Positions 9,293 through 17,709 of a stretch of DNA of 64,000 bases are shown here, in pieces (position 1 is the stretch's first letter; the number at the start of each line of letters is the position of its first letter). Position numbers and translations under genes: made by a program. The stretch is from NCBI RefSeq assembly GCF_025628895.1, contig NZ_JAOTJC010000006.1:545960-609959 (forward strand), written 5' to 3'. Under the pieces are notes generated by a model. The model was not told the DNA's origin. It searched no databases and was given only the letters and a program-made list of their open reading frames with translations. This stretch comes from Alteromonas salexigens (GTDB lineage: Bacteria > Pseudomonadota > Gammaproteobacteria > Enterobacterales > Alteromonadaceae).

Positions 9293-10014
9293 GAGGTCTC
9301 CTTGTTCGGTGATTGGGTAAAGTTCAGGTGATCGCCGAGTCGGTACCGGTCACCAGGATGAATAAGCGTAGCCACACTGATTACGCCCAGGTGGCTGAAT
9401 GTGCGGCGATGGATTTGCAAACATGGCAGCGAGGCCGAAACACCCAGTGCCGCAGCCTGTGCTGCAGACGGCAGCACGGCTTCCACAACGTGATCCGCCT
9501 CGGTCAGGGGGGCCTGCTTACTTAGGTACTCGTTCGGCGTGGTCAGGGAAAAGTCCTGGTGAATATACTCAGGTACCCAGCTGGGATTGACCCAGCGGTA
9601 TTCCAGCTGCACGGCGAGGTCGTTATCAAAATGGGTTAATTCTGTGTAGAACAGCGGCGTGTTTTCATCGACTCCCATCCACTGGGCTACACCGTTTTCA
9701 GCAACTCGCTGGTCATGGCATAACAACTCACAGTGGTGCTTGTGACCGCGGGCCCGTATTTCTTCCTGGATGCCCCGTACCGTCAACATAGACGCCATTG
9801 GCCGGCTGTCTGCCACAAATGTCCCTACGCCCTGTGTACGGGCCAGAATACCTTCCGTCACCAGCTCACTGATGGCTCTGCGCGCCGTCATTCGGCTTAC
9901 ACCAAAGCGAGTGGCCAACTGATTTTCTGACGCGACCTGCGCGCCTGGCTGCAAACGCCCGGCGGCAATGTCATCCAAAAGCGCAGATTTGATAGTAATA
10001 AAGCGGGGTTGCAT
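9289..10014 (-). CDS. hutC: Histidine utilisation repressor, GntR/HutC family
   Basis: A 241-residue GntR-type repressor. The N-terminal winged helix-turn-helix covers about residues 1-70 ([20 protein letters not shown] as recognition region, [14 protein letters not shown] as wing). The rest is a UTRA effector domain ([20 protein letters not shown] onward), which in this family binds urocanate. It leads the hutC-hutU-hutH operon and overlaps hutU by 4 bp, so the repressor should be autoregulated. The divergent promoter region towards hutI carries the palindrome described separately. Start at 10014 gives [19 protein letters not shown], a normal GntR N-terminus. Confidence 0.93.
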   Translation of the reverse strand: MQPRFITIKSALLDDIAAGRLQPGAQVASENQLATRFGVSRMTARRAISELVTEGILARTQGVGTFVADSRPMASMLTVRGIQEEIRARGHKHHCELLCHDQRVAENGVAQWMGVDENTPLFYTELTHFDNDLAVQLEYRWVNPSWVPEYIHQDFSLTTPNEYLSKQAPLTEADHVVEAVLPSAAQAAALGVSASLPCLQIHRRTFSHLGVISVATLIHPGDRYRLGDHLNFTQSPNKETS

Positions 10015-10057
10015 AGGTATGGGCCGTATTCATTTTATGTAACTGTAACGTTAACAG

Positions 10058-10071
10058 CTTGTATATACAAG
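10058..10071. promoter_or_regulatory. Putative HutC operator
   Basis: CTTGTATATACAAG is a perfect 14-bp palindrome between the divergent hutC and hutI genes. It fits the TTGTATATACAA-type sites of HutC repressors in gammaproteobacteria. On the minus strand its TTGTAT half could itself be a -35 box, with TACAGT 17 bp further on as -10 for hutC, so repressor binding would cover the promoter. A TATAG directly follows the palindrome on the plus strand and may belong to the hutI promoter. Confidence 0.75.
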
Positions 10072-10116
10072 TATAGCCACGTACACTACCCCCGACTCTT
10101 TCACGAGGAAAAAGCG

Positions 10117-11319
10117 ATGCATAATCTCCTTGTAAAAAACGCCAGAATAGCGTCTATGCAGGATACTGCGAAAGCGTATGGCGAGTTATCGGCGACGGAC
10201 ATTCGCATCCGTAACGGGATAATTACTGAGCTTGGCAGCGGACTCACCGCGGCTGACGATGAACACTGTGTGGATGCTGACGGGCAATGGTGTCTGCCGG
10301 GGCTGGTGGACTGCCATACTCACCTGGTCTATGCAGGTAACCGTTCTGACGAGTTTGCCCAGCGACTGACAGGCGTCAGTTATCAGCAGATCAGCAAACA
10401 AGGTGGCGGTATCAGCAGTACGGTACGCGCCACCCGCCAAGCTTCAGCAGACACACTGCATGCTGAAGCCTTACGCCGCGCGCAGCGTCTGGTAGAGGAA
10501 GGCGTTACGACGGTGGAAATTAAATCCGGCTATGGACTCGATCAGGAAACAGAGTTGCGTATGCTCGACGTTGCCGGCAAGGTCGCAGAGACGCTTGGCA
10601 TTCAGGTTCGGCGCACATTTCTGGGCGCCCACGCCCTGCCCCCGGGCGAGAACGTCTCGGCGGATGACTATATTACCTTCGTATGCGACACCATGATCCC
10701 CCATGTGGCCCAACATGCTCTGGCGGATGCCGTGGATGTATTCTGTGAGAGCGTAGGCTTTTCACTGGCAGAGACCCGCCGGGTCTTCGAGGCGGCCAAA
10801 CAGCATGGGTTAGCTGTAAAGGGTCACGTTGAGCAGCTCAGTAACAGCAACGGAGCGACATTGGCGGCCAGCTATAATGCCCTGTCAGTGGATCACGTTG
10901 AATACCTGGATCCTGCTGATGTACAGGCACTCGCCGCTGCAGGGACGGTCGCCGTATTACTGCCAGGGGCGTTTTATTATCTGAAGGAAACCCAGCTTCC
11001 CCCAGTGGAAGCCCTGCGGAATGCAAAAGTGCCTATGGCCGTCGCCACCGACTTTAACCCCGGTACCTCACCGGTGGCCTCATTGCTGACTTGTGCCAAT
11101 ATGGCCTGTGTCCAGTTTGGTCTTACTGTGGAGGAAGCATTGCGGGGGATCACGGTTAACGGCGCGAGAGCTCTGGGGCTAACCAATACCGGGCTTATTG
11201 CTGAACAATACCGGGGGGATTTAACACTTTGGGATGTCCCGGATCCATCCGCACTGGTGTATGAAATTAATGGCTACCGCCCCTCGGCAATTATATGTGG
11301 GGGAAAGCATGTCCGTTAG
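10117..11319 (+). CDS. hutI: Imidazolonepropionase
   Basis: Hydrolyses 4-imidazolone-5-propanoate to N-formimino-L-glutamate. Start chosen at 10117 (MHNLLVKNARIASM) because GAGGAA lies 6 nt upstream; the longer frame would begin inside the divergent promoter. The 400 residues form a metal-dependent amidohydrolase: DCHTHLVYAGNR (first metal His pair and start of the substrate loop), GHVEQ and VDHVEYL (further metal and active-site residues), and ATDFNPGTSP with the metal-binding Asp. The end overlaps hutG by 11 bp, so hutI-hutG are translated together. Cytosolic. Confidence 0.96.
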   Translation: MHNLLVKNARIASMQDTAKAYGELSATDIRIRNGIITELGSGLTAADDEHCVDADGQWCLPGLVDCHTHLVYAGNRSDEFAQRLTGVSYQQISKQGGGISSTVRATRQASADTLHAEALRRAQRLVEEGVTTVEIKSGYGLDQETELRMLDVAGKVAETLGIQVRRTFLGAHALPPGENVSADDYITFVCDTMIPHVAQHALADAVDVFCESVGFSLAETRRVFEAAKQHGLAVKGHVEQLSNSNGATLAASYNALSVDHVEYLDPADVQALAAAGTVAVLLPGAFYYLKETQLPPVEALRNAKVPMAVATDFNPGTSPVASLLTCANMACVQFGLTVEEALRGITVNGARALGLTNTGLIAEQYRGDLTLWDVPDPSALVYEINGYRPSAIICGGKHVR

Positions 11320-12262
11320 TTCATTGTGGCAAGGGCGAATCGACGCTGAAGATGGGGCAGCAGGCCATCGCTGGCATCAGGTCGTTAAGAGCGCGGTCAA
11401 GGACACTCAGGTCAACGCACAAGACGTGGTTTTGGCCGGTTACCCCAATGATACCGGGGTAGCGGCCAATAAAGGGCGTGTGGGTGCGGCGGGCGGACCC
11501 AATGCGCTACGTCAGAACCTGGCTAGTTTACCCTGGCATCTACCGGTACAGCTCTATGATGCGGGTGACAGTAATATCAGCACTACACTGGCCGACACCC
11601 AGCAGCATTACGCGTCATTGCTTGGCCGTCATCTACATCAGGGCGCCCACGTCATCGGTCTTGGCGGGGGGCATGATATTGCGTGGGGCAGTTTTCAGGC
11701 GTTGAACGAGGCCAGACCGGACAAGCGGATAGGTATTATTAATCTGGATGCCCATCTTGATTTACGCAGGTTTGACAGTGGCGCCTCCTCGGGTAGCCCG
11801 TTCCGGCAGATCTCAGCGTATTGCCAGCAGCACAACAAATCTTTTGACTATGCCTGTCTGGGTATTAGCGATGCTGCCAATACCACTGCCCTGCTGGACT
11901 ACGCCAGAGAATCCGGCACGCTTACGCTTAATGATTATGCCTTTTCGGCGCAGCACGCACTGGAATGTGTGCAGCCACTGCTGGACACGGTGGAAGAACT
12001 CTATGTGACTGTATGTATGGATGTGTTCCCCGCCGCCGTCGCGCCGGGAGTAAGTGCCCCTGCCGGGCTCGGCATCCCGCCTGCGGAAGCTGTACTATTT
12101 ATCCGTCAGCTTGCTGCTGAAGTGCGTACACGTTCTCTGGCGTGGCGGCTGAGCGACATCGCCGAGTTAAATCCGGTGTATGACAGTGATCACCGCACCG
12201 CTCGTCTGGCAGCCAGAATGGTCTATGAACTCACTCAGGCTATGGATCAGGCAGCCCGCTGA
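11309..12262 (+). CDS. hutG: Formimidoylglutamase
   Basis: Ureohydrolase-family enzyme splitting N-formimino-glutamate into glutamate and formamide, the last step of the four-enzyme Hut route. Start at 11309 (MSVSSLWQGRI), inside the end of hutI. The 317 residues carry the binuclear manganese motifs GGGHDIAWG and LDAHLDLR. The third motif, normally SxDxD, reads TVCMDVFPAAVAPG, so the first Asp appears as Cys; this may be subfamily variation or reduced metal affinity. The C-terminal AELNPVYDSDHRTARLAA is the usual active-site end with ENPxxD-like spacing. Convergent with the patatin gene, whose stop it overlaps by 16 bp. Confidence 0.92.
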   Translation: MSVSSLWQGRIDAEDGAAGHRWHQVVKSAVKDTQVNAQDVVLAGYPNDTGVAANKGRVGAAGGPNALRQNLASLPWHLPVQLYDAGDSNISTTLADTQQHYASLLGRHLHQGAHVIGLGGGHDIAWGSFQALNEARPDKRIGIINLDAHLDLRRFDSGASSGSPFRQISAYCQQHNKSFDYACLGISDAANTTALLDYARESGTLTLNDYAFSAQHALECVQPLLDTVEELYVTVCMDVFPAAVAPGVSAPAGLGIPPAEAVLFIRQLAAEVRTRSLAWRLSDIAELNPVYDSDHRTARLAARMVYELTQAMDQAAR

Positions 12263-13086
12263 CAGCCGTCAGCAAGTAGCCGGCGTGCCGCATTTTTACC
12301 GCTGCGATACCCCATAGCCAGCTTCAGTTTATCCATTGTCAGTCGCTTTACCTTAAACGTAGTGTCTGGCGCCACCACCTGAATATGGCAGTCGGCCGGT
12401 GGGTTGGTAAGAAATGCCAGGGTTTCGTTATAACTGTCTGGCCGGCGTTTGAGGGCGTCGAGCAGTGCCGGTTGCGCACCATATAGCTTGTCCAGTAACC
12501 AGCCCGCTTTGAGTTTTGGTTTTGAAAAGCCTAACGGCTGAGACAGAATAACCGTGATGTCCCTGGCGCCCATTTCGTAAGCCTGCTTAACCGGGATAGC
12601 GTCAGCCACACCACCGTCAGTGTAACGCTTTCCATCGATGACCGGTTGCTCACGATAGGCGGTCGGTATTGCGCAGGATGCCACCATCAGTTGGTCGATA
12701 TTGTCAGCGGTGACCCGCGGGTACTCACATTGTCCGGTTTCCACATTCGTCACACCCACATACAGGGGAATGTCACTTTTCGGAGACATTTTGCACCTCG
12801 GCAGTGCAGCCTTACATTGCTGCCATAACCAGTGTACATCCGTCATATGACCGCCGCGGATAAAGCGCAGCGGACTAAAAAACTCCCGTTTGGTTGCATA
12901 CTGAGTAATGATGGTTTTACTGAGCCCGGGGGACCGGGTGACATACGTTGCAAGATTGGTTGCACCTGCTGAAACCCCTACCGCAAAGTCGAACGGGTAG
13001 TACTCACGGGACATAAAGCTATCCAATACGCCAGCAGCAAAAATACCACGCATTGCACCGCCTTCTACTACTAATGCTCTTTTCAT
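12247..13086 (-). CDS. Patatin-like phospholipase (YjjU type)
   Basis: A 279-residue cytosolic-looking lipid acyl hydrolase with the patatin Ser-Asp dyad: oxyanion loop VVEGGAMRGIFAAGVLD, nucleophile in GVSAG (Ser about 42), and DGGVADAIPV carrying the catalytic Asp. I use the ATG at 13086, which has AGGAG 6 nt upstream; a GTG immediately before it would add one residue. The family cleaves acyl groups from phospholipids or other esters, and the physiological substrate is unknown. It stands alone, convergent with hutG, and I see no functional link with histidine degradation. An inverted repeat lies 45-70 bp upstream. Confidence 0.88.
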   Translation of the reverse strand: MKRALVVEGGAMRGIFAAGVLDSFMSREYYPFDFAVGVSAGATNLATYVTRSPGLSKTIITQYATKREFFSPLRFIRGGHMTDVHWLWQQCKAALPRCKMSPKSDIPLYVGVTNVETGQCEYPRVTADNIDQLMVASCAIPTAYREQPVIDGKRYTDGGVADAIPVKQAYEMGARDITVILSQPLGFSKPKLKAGWLLDKLYGAQPALLDALKRRPDSYNETLAFLTNPPADCHIQVVAPDTTFKVKRLTMDKLKLAMGYRSGKNAARRLLADGCQRAA

Positions 13087-13131
13087 CACTCACTCCTTAG
13101 CAACTCCGTGCACTGGCTGACTACGCCGGAT

Positions 13132-13158
13132 TTTGTGATCCGGGTCAGCTATCACAAA
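13132..13158. promoter_or_regulatory. Inverted repeat upstream of the patatin gene
   Basis: TTTGTGAT, an 11-bp spacer, then ATCACAAA: perfect 8-bp arms 46 bp upstream of the patatin start. The half-sites resemble CRP half-sites, but their spacing is far too wide for one CRP dimer (6 bp between TGTGA and TCACA). A second, overlapping stem CCGGAT/ATCCGG lies at 13126-13143. It could be an operator or an mRNA leader structure; nothing more can be said. Confidence 0.35.
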
Positions 13159-13245
13159 TAATAGGTAGCAAGAAGTGGTCCATCCACTGGTATTTTTAGG
13201 AGCTCATGTTCATAGTCCCTGCCCTTATATACCCGAACAACAGGT

Positions 13246-13274
13246 ATAAAAAAAGCCGCTCAACTGAGCGGCTT
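13246..13274 (-). terminator. Intrinsic terminator of the TonB receptor-pullulanase operon
   Basis: Perfect 9-bp stem AAGCCGCTC / GAGCGGCTT (13253-13261 and 13266-13274) with a 4-nt loop. On the minus strand it is followed by a run of seven to eight T, ending the transcript 18 bp after the pullulanase stop. Confidence 0.9.
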
Positions 13275-13291
13275 CGGTCATTTATAACAGG

Positions 13292-16200
13292 TTACTTTTC
13301 AGTCACCGTTAACGTAGGTGCCGTACCATCCGGCCCCTCAACTCTGAACTCATAGGTACCCGCCGATACGTCTATAAGTAAATTGTTGTTACTGGTGCTA
13401 ATTGTTTTTGGTGTTTGTGGTGTCACCAGGTTACTGGCTTCACCATCCGGGTTACCCAGATTAACAGCCGCCCAGTCTTCTGAAGCCACCTTAAACTCAG
13501 TTGCCCCTTCGCTAAGGTCGATATCTACGGTATAAACACCGCCGCCCTGGTACATGAACTCATTGTCAGTTCCCCAACCATTCATGCCACCACGCAAATA
13601 CACCGGTGTATTACCCCAGAACTCTTCCTTGAATACCCGAATTTTAGGCTCTTCAAGCGTAGTCACATCAAAGATGAAGACATAGCTTTCCTCACTTTCG
13701 ATGTTGATGAGCAGGTTGTTGTCAGACGGTGTCAGGAAGGTATCCTGCCCCAGCTCCACGACCCGGTCAGCATCATCACCAGACAGCGCACCGAGGTTAA
13801 CGGTAGACCAGTCTTCCGAGGCCACCTTAAACTCATAAGCGCCTTCAGCCATATCGATAGACGCAGAATACAGGCGACCGCCATCGTAAGTCAGCTCGTT
13901 GTCTGTGCCCCAGCCGTTCATGCCCCCGCGCAGATAAACCGGTGTACCCACATACGGCTCTTCGTTCTCAACGGTAAGCACGGGTGCGTCTTTATCTGTA
14001 GCATCGATAGTGAACAGGTACGTCGCGTCGACACTTGGCGTGAAGATAAGGTTATTGTTGCTGGCAGCCAGCACCTTCTCTTCTGTCGCGATGACTTCCT
14101 GCGCATCACCGTCGGCAGCGCCGAAGTTAACACCTGACGGATCCCCCCAGTCTTCTGCCGCGACTTTAAACTCGTAAGTGGTCGCTGCAATCAGCTCTAT
14201 CGCTACCTGGTAAACGCCTGCACCACGGTACTCCATAGCGTCAGACACGCCCCAGTCGTTCATGCCACCACGTACGTACACGGTGGTATCGCCGTAAGGC
14301 ACTACGTCAGGCGCACCAGCTGTAGCGTAAGCAGACAGACCATAACCCTGCGCGCCCATTTGTGGCTTCACAAAGACCGCCATGGTCAGCGCAGGTACAG
14401 TGAAGGTCCCGTTGCCTTCTGCGTCACCGGTGCCTTCCGTGAAGTATGCGCCGCGCACCGCCGCATCTACCGAGTTCATCTGCACCATGTGCAGTTCAAA
14501 GCCGGTAGCTGTATTTACGGTAATGGACTTCTCTTCATAGCCGGTATTCACTACCACCATGATGGCATCGTTCATTGGATCCAGGTCTTCAAGCATGACC
14601 TCAGAGTCTGGCGTAATGCCATCATCCAGTGACATGGCAATCAGACCTTGTTGCTGACGACTGCCCAGGTTATGGAAGCCTACACGGTCAATAATTGTCT
14701 GTTGCGTGGTCAGTCTGAACAGCGGACTTTCCGTACGAATGGTCAGGAACTCGTTAAACACCGCGGAGGCAAACTCAATATCCGTCATGCTGGCAGCACG
14801 CTCTGGCGAGTAAATAAATTCACCCATTTCTTCCCAGCGTGCTTCGTTGTCCTGCGCAGGTGGCAGGCCCACATTCCAGTTATTGGTCTGATACGTGAAA
14901 TCTACATAGTTGAACCAGTCGCCTGAGTCATAGCTGTTACGATCCATCGACTTGGAGCGCAGCATGTCACCACCCATTTGCAGGAACGGAATACCCTGAG
15001 ACATCAGTGGAATACCAATCCCGATGTTCTGGGCACGTACCCGCTCTTCCAGCGAGATATCCATTGGCAGGGTGTAGTTGAACTGATCCCACAAGGTCTC
15101 ATTATCATGCTTAGACACATAGTTAATGATGTCAGCCGGATCCTGTGCATAACCCCCTAAGTTACTGGTTGTGCTGTCGGTACCGCCAGACGTTTTCAGT
15201 ACGTAATCAGTCAACGTACCCGCCATGCTCACTTTCACACGATCCTGGTCACTTAGCGCAGCGTCGCTGTCAGGGTTAAAGATATTGCCCTGACGAATAG
15301 CTTCACGAATACGGTCGTTATACGTACCAATTTCGGTACCGGCCATATTCAGCTGATTCGCTTGTTCGTAGCCACGGTCAATTTTAGTCCAGCCTTCGCC
15401 GTAGAAATAATTATCCGGGTCTATAGCCTGAACCGCGTCACGCAAGCGCACCATGGTATCTACCGTTGCCTGACTCATAATGTCGAAGCGGAACGCGTCA
15501 AACTTGTAGTGTTCAGTCCACATCAACAAGGAGTCGTGCATGAACTTTTCCATCATCACGTTACGCGGCTCTGTATCGTCACAGCAGGTTTCACGCACAA
15601 TGGCACCACTGTCAACTTCGTAACGGTGATAATAACCAGGCACTACTTTATCAAGCACAGATTTAGGGAACACGCCGGAAGCGTTGGTATGGTTGTACAC
15701 CACGTCCAGTGCCACACGCAGTCCCATCTCGTGCAGGGCCTGGTTCATAGCACGCATTTCAATAATGCGCTCTACCCCTTCGGCACTTGAGGCGTAGCTG
15801 CCTTCCGGTGCATTGAAGTGGTGCGGATCATAGCCCCAGTTGAACGTATCCACGCCGCGCAGATCAGCAGTCAGCTGTTGCGCTTTAGCCGCTTCTGCCA
15901 GCGGATCGTAGCTGTTATATACGTCAATCAGTACCGCATCGCTGCTTTCTTCTTCACAGACAGTGGCGTCACGGTTCAACACACACAATTCACCGACCGT
16001 GCTGTACAGGTCAATGGTATTGGCCGGGTTTTCATCAATGGTGGCAATGTCATTCGCAGGCAATACGTGGAAGTGGGTCAGACCCGCTTCAACCAGTTTT
16101 TGCAGGTGCATTACCGGCGCTGTATCGGTTTCAGTAAACGCCAGATAGTTACCGCGGTTTGCCTCTGAAGTAGACATATCACGGGCACTGAAGTCGCGAA

Positions 16201-17638
16201 TATGGCCTTCGTAAATCACTGCATCTTCCGGGTTCTGAATGGTCGGAATGCTGTGATCATCCCAGCCTTCCGGCTTCAGGTCATCATCACTGAGGTTAAC
16301 GAACCGTGAAAAACGCCCGTTGGTGGTCAGTGAGACCGAGTACGGGTCAGTCGTTTCCAGCGTTTCTATTGCGCCAGTGATTGGATGGAAGACAGTGATT
16401 TCATACCGGTACAAGGTCCGGTCCAAATCCATGCTGCCTTCATAACGCCATACCCCCGACGCATCATCGCGGACCATGTCATAACTGGCAGCCAGCGTTT
16501 TGTTGTCGTTATACGACATCAGGCGGACATTTTGTGCCGTCGGGGCCCACACCGCAGCGGTAATGCCGCTGTCTGTGTAAACCGCACCCAGGCTGGCTTC
16601 ATCAGCGTCAGCTTCACCACGGGTGTAAACCTGATCAATCGCATTGGCCATCTGAATACCCGTGGCCGCGACTAAGGTGCCCTCTGAGTCATATCCGCCC
16701 AGAACCGCCTGGGTGGTCAGCACTGTTTTGGCATCTTCCAGTGACCATTCGCCGTACCAGGCTGACATCGACGACAGATGCGGCGCTATGGCTGCCTGTT
16801 CGTCTGTCAATTCGGCCATTTCCAGTTCAACGGCAGTGCCGTTAAGCCCGGATTCCAGTGAGGTTTCCAGATCGGCAGTAGCAGAATAGTGAAGCTTTAC
16901 AGTGTCGACACCTTCCGGGGTGTCCCACAACAGCGTATTGGCATCCAGCCAATGCGCTGCCAGACCTTCAATATCTACCGGCTGCGGGCCCAGTGAGATA
17001 ATCGGAAACTCAAACACAGTAGGCTCACCCGATAAGGTGAAGTTCATGCGTGTGAAGGTTTCGTCATCCTGCACCAGCGACCCTTTGAAGTCGCCGCCGC
17101 CAAGTTCCTTGCCAGCATCATCAGTGCCGATGTGGATAATGAAGTTGTGGCAGCTGCCATACCCTTCTTTTAGCTCCAGCACCCAGTAAGCACCATAGTT
17201 AGGATCGATACCGGTTGGCTGACGACCATTGGCCCAGTCGGTATCTGCATCCGCGTAGGCATCACACTCGTCATTGTTCCAGGTATGCAAACGCCAGCCA
17301 TCGTAGGCCGGATCGTTTGGTACATTGTCGGCATCTACGGAGCCACGGTTGTAGTAGAGTACCGCCTGATTATCACCCGGGAAAAATACCGGATCAGGTA
17401 GCGTTGGGTCTGCACCTACCACACACGCGTCGTTTGTCTCATTAGGGACCGTGGGTGGGTCACATTCAATGGGTGGCGGGGCCACACATTGGGTACCCGC
17501 TTCATTCGGTACGTTGGGTGCGTCACAGGTTAACAGGTCGTTGCTGCCTGACTCTACGTCAGAACCGCCACAGCCTGTGAGCACCAGGGTGGAGAGCATG
17601 AGACCAAACAGTCCCATTGCCCGCTTGCTGTTACACAT
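13292..17638 (-). CDS. Lipoprotein pullulanase with three C-terminal tandem beta-domains
   Basis: Debranching enzyme cleaving alpha-1,6 links in pullulan and starch dextrins, probably on the outer membrane surface. I start at 17638: GGAG lies 9 nt upstream and the peptide begins with an ideal lipoprotein signal, MCNSKRAMG, a hydrophobic stretch, then LTG|C with Gly at +2 (outer-membrane sorting). The ATG at 17713, which overlaps the receptor stop as ATGA, would add 25 residues and remains possible. Order (1448 residues): two CxxPxVPNE-type Cys-rich repeats (about 37-75), a PUD/CBM41-like domain (about 87-220), CBM48 (about 355-470), and a GH13 barrel with FNWGYDP (about 597), DVVYNHT, FRFD (nucleophile Asp, about 716), GEGW (acid Glu, about 749) and KHDN (about 842). 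Three roughly 110-residue RGGMN-W modules follow (about 1118-1448). Confidence 0.93.
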   Translation of the reverse strand: MCNSKRAMGLFGLMLSTLVLTGCGGSDVESGSNDLLTCDAPNVPNEAGTQCVAPPPIECDPPTVPNETNDACVVGADPTLPDPVFFPGDNQAVLYYNRGSVDADNVPNDPAYDGWRLHTWNNDECDAYADADTDWANGRQPTGIDPNYGAYWVLELKEGYGSCHNFIIHIGTDDAGKELGGGDFKGSLVQDDETFTRMNFTLSGEPTVFEFPIISLGPQPVDIEGLAAHWLDANTLLWDTPEGVDTVKLHYSATADLETSLESGLNGTAVELEMAELTDEQAAIAPHLSSMSAWYGEWSLEDAKTVLTTQAVLGGYDSEGTLVAATGIQMANAIDQVYTRGEADADEASLGAVYTDSGITAAVWAPTAQNVRLMSYNDNKTLAASYDMVRDDASGVWRYEGSMDLDRTLYRYEITVFHPITGAIETLETTDPYSVSLTTNGRFSRFVNLSDDDLKPEGWDDHSIPTIQNPEDAVIYEGHIRDFSARDMSTSEANRGNYLAFTETDTAPVMHLQKLVEAGLTHFHVLPANDIATIDENPANTIDLYSTVGELCVLNRDATVCEEESSDAVLIDVYNSYDPLAEAAKAQQLTADLRGVDTFNWGYDPHHFNAPEGSYASSAEGVERIIEMRAMNQALHEMGLRVALDVVYNHTNASGVFPKSVLDKVVPGYYHRYEVDSGAIVRETCCDDTEPRNVMMEKFMHDSLLMWTEHYKFDAFRFDIMSQATVDTMVRLRDAVQAIDPDNYFYGEGWTKIDRGYEQANQLNMAGTEIGTYNDRIREAIRQGNIFNPDSDAALSDQDRVKVSMAGTLTDYVLKTSGGTDSTTSNLGGYAQDPADIINYVSKHDNETLWDQFNYTLPMDISLEERVRAQNIGIGIPLMSQGIPFLQMGGDMLRSKSMDRNSYDSGDWFNYVDFTYQTNNWNVGLPPAQDNEARWEEMGEFIYSPERAASMTDIEFASAVFNEFLTIRTESPLFRLTTQQTIIDRVGFHNLGSRQQQGLIAMSLDDGITPDSEVMLEDLDPMNDAIMVVVNTGYEEKSITVNTATGFELHMVQMNSVDAAVRGAYFTEGTGDAEGNGTFTVPALTMAVFVKPQMGAQGYGLSAYATAGAPDVVPYGDTTVYVRGGMNDWGVSDAMEYRGAGVYQVAIELIAATTYEFKVAAEDWGDPSGVNFGAADGDAQEVIATEEKVLAASNNNLIFTPSVDATYLFTIDATDKDAPVLTVENEEPYVGTPVYLRGGMNGWGTDNELTYDGGRLYSASIDMAEGAYEFKVASEDWSTVNLGALSGDDADRVVELGQDTFLTPSDNNLLINIESEESYVFIFDVTTLEEPKIRVFKEEFWGNTPVYLRGGMNGWGTDNEFMYQGGGVYTVDIDLSEGATEFKVASEDWAAVNLGNPDGEASNLVTPQTPKTISTSNNNLLIDVSAGTYEFRVEGPDGTAPTLTVTEK
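13301..14287 (-). repeat. Three tandem protein-level repeats at the pullulanase C-terminus
   Basis: Three modules of about 105-120 residues, each opening with VYVRGGMNDWG or VYLRGGMNGWGTDNE. Each continues through YEFKVA(A/S)EDW, GxxxGD, and SNNNLI or DNNLLI, ending in a beta-strand before the next copy. Modules two and three are closest to each other, also at the DNA level around their starts. The pattern resembles beta-sandwich starch-binding modules such as those in SusE/SusF, but the fold assignment is inference. Confidence 0.6.
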
Positions 17639-17709
17639 AGGTTGTTGCTCCAGTGTCATTCTTTGCGTTGGCGCACCATCGTACGCACGGTCGAATAGTC
17701 TTGTTATTT

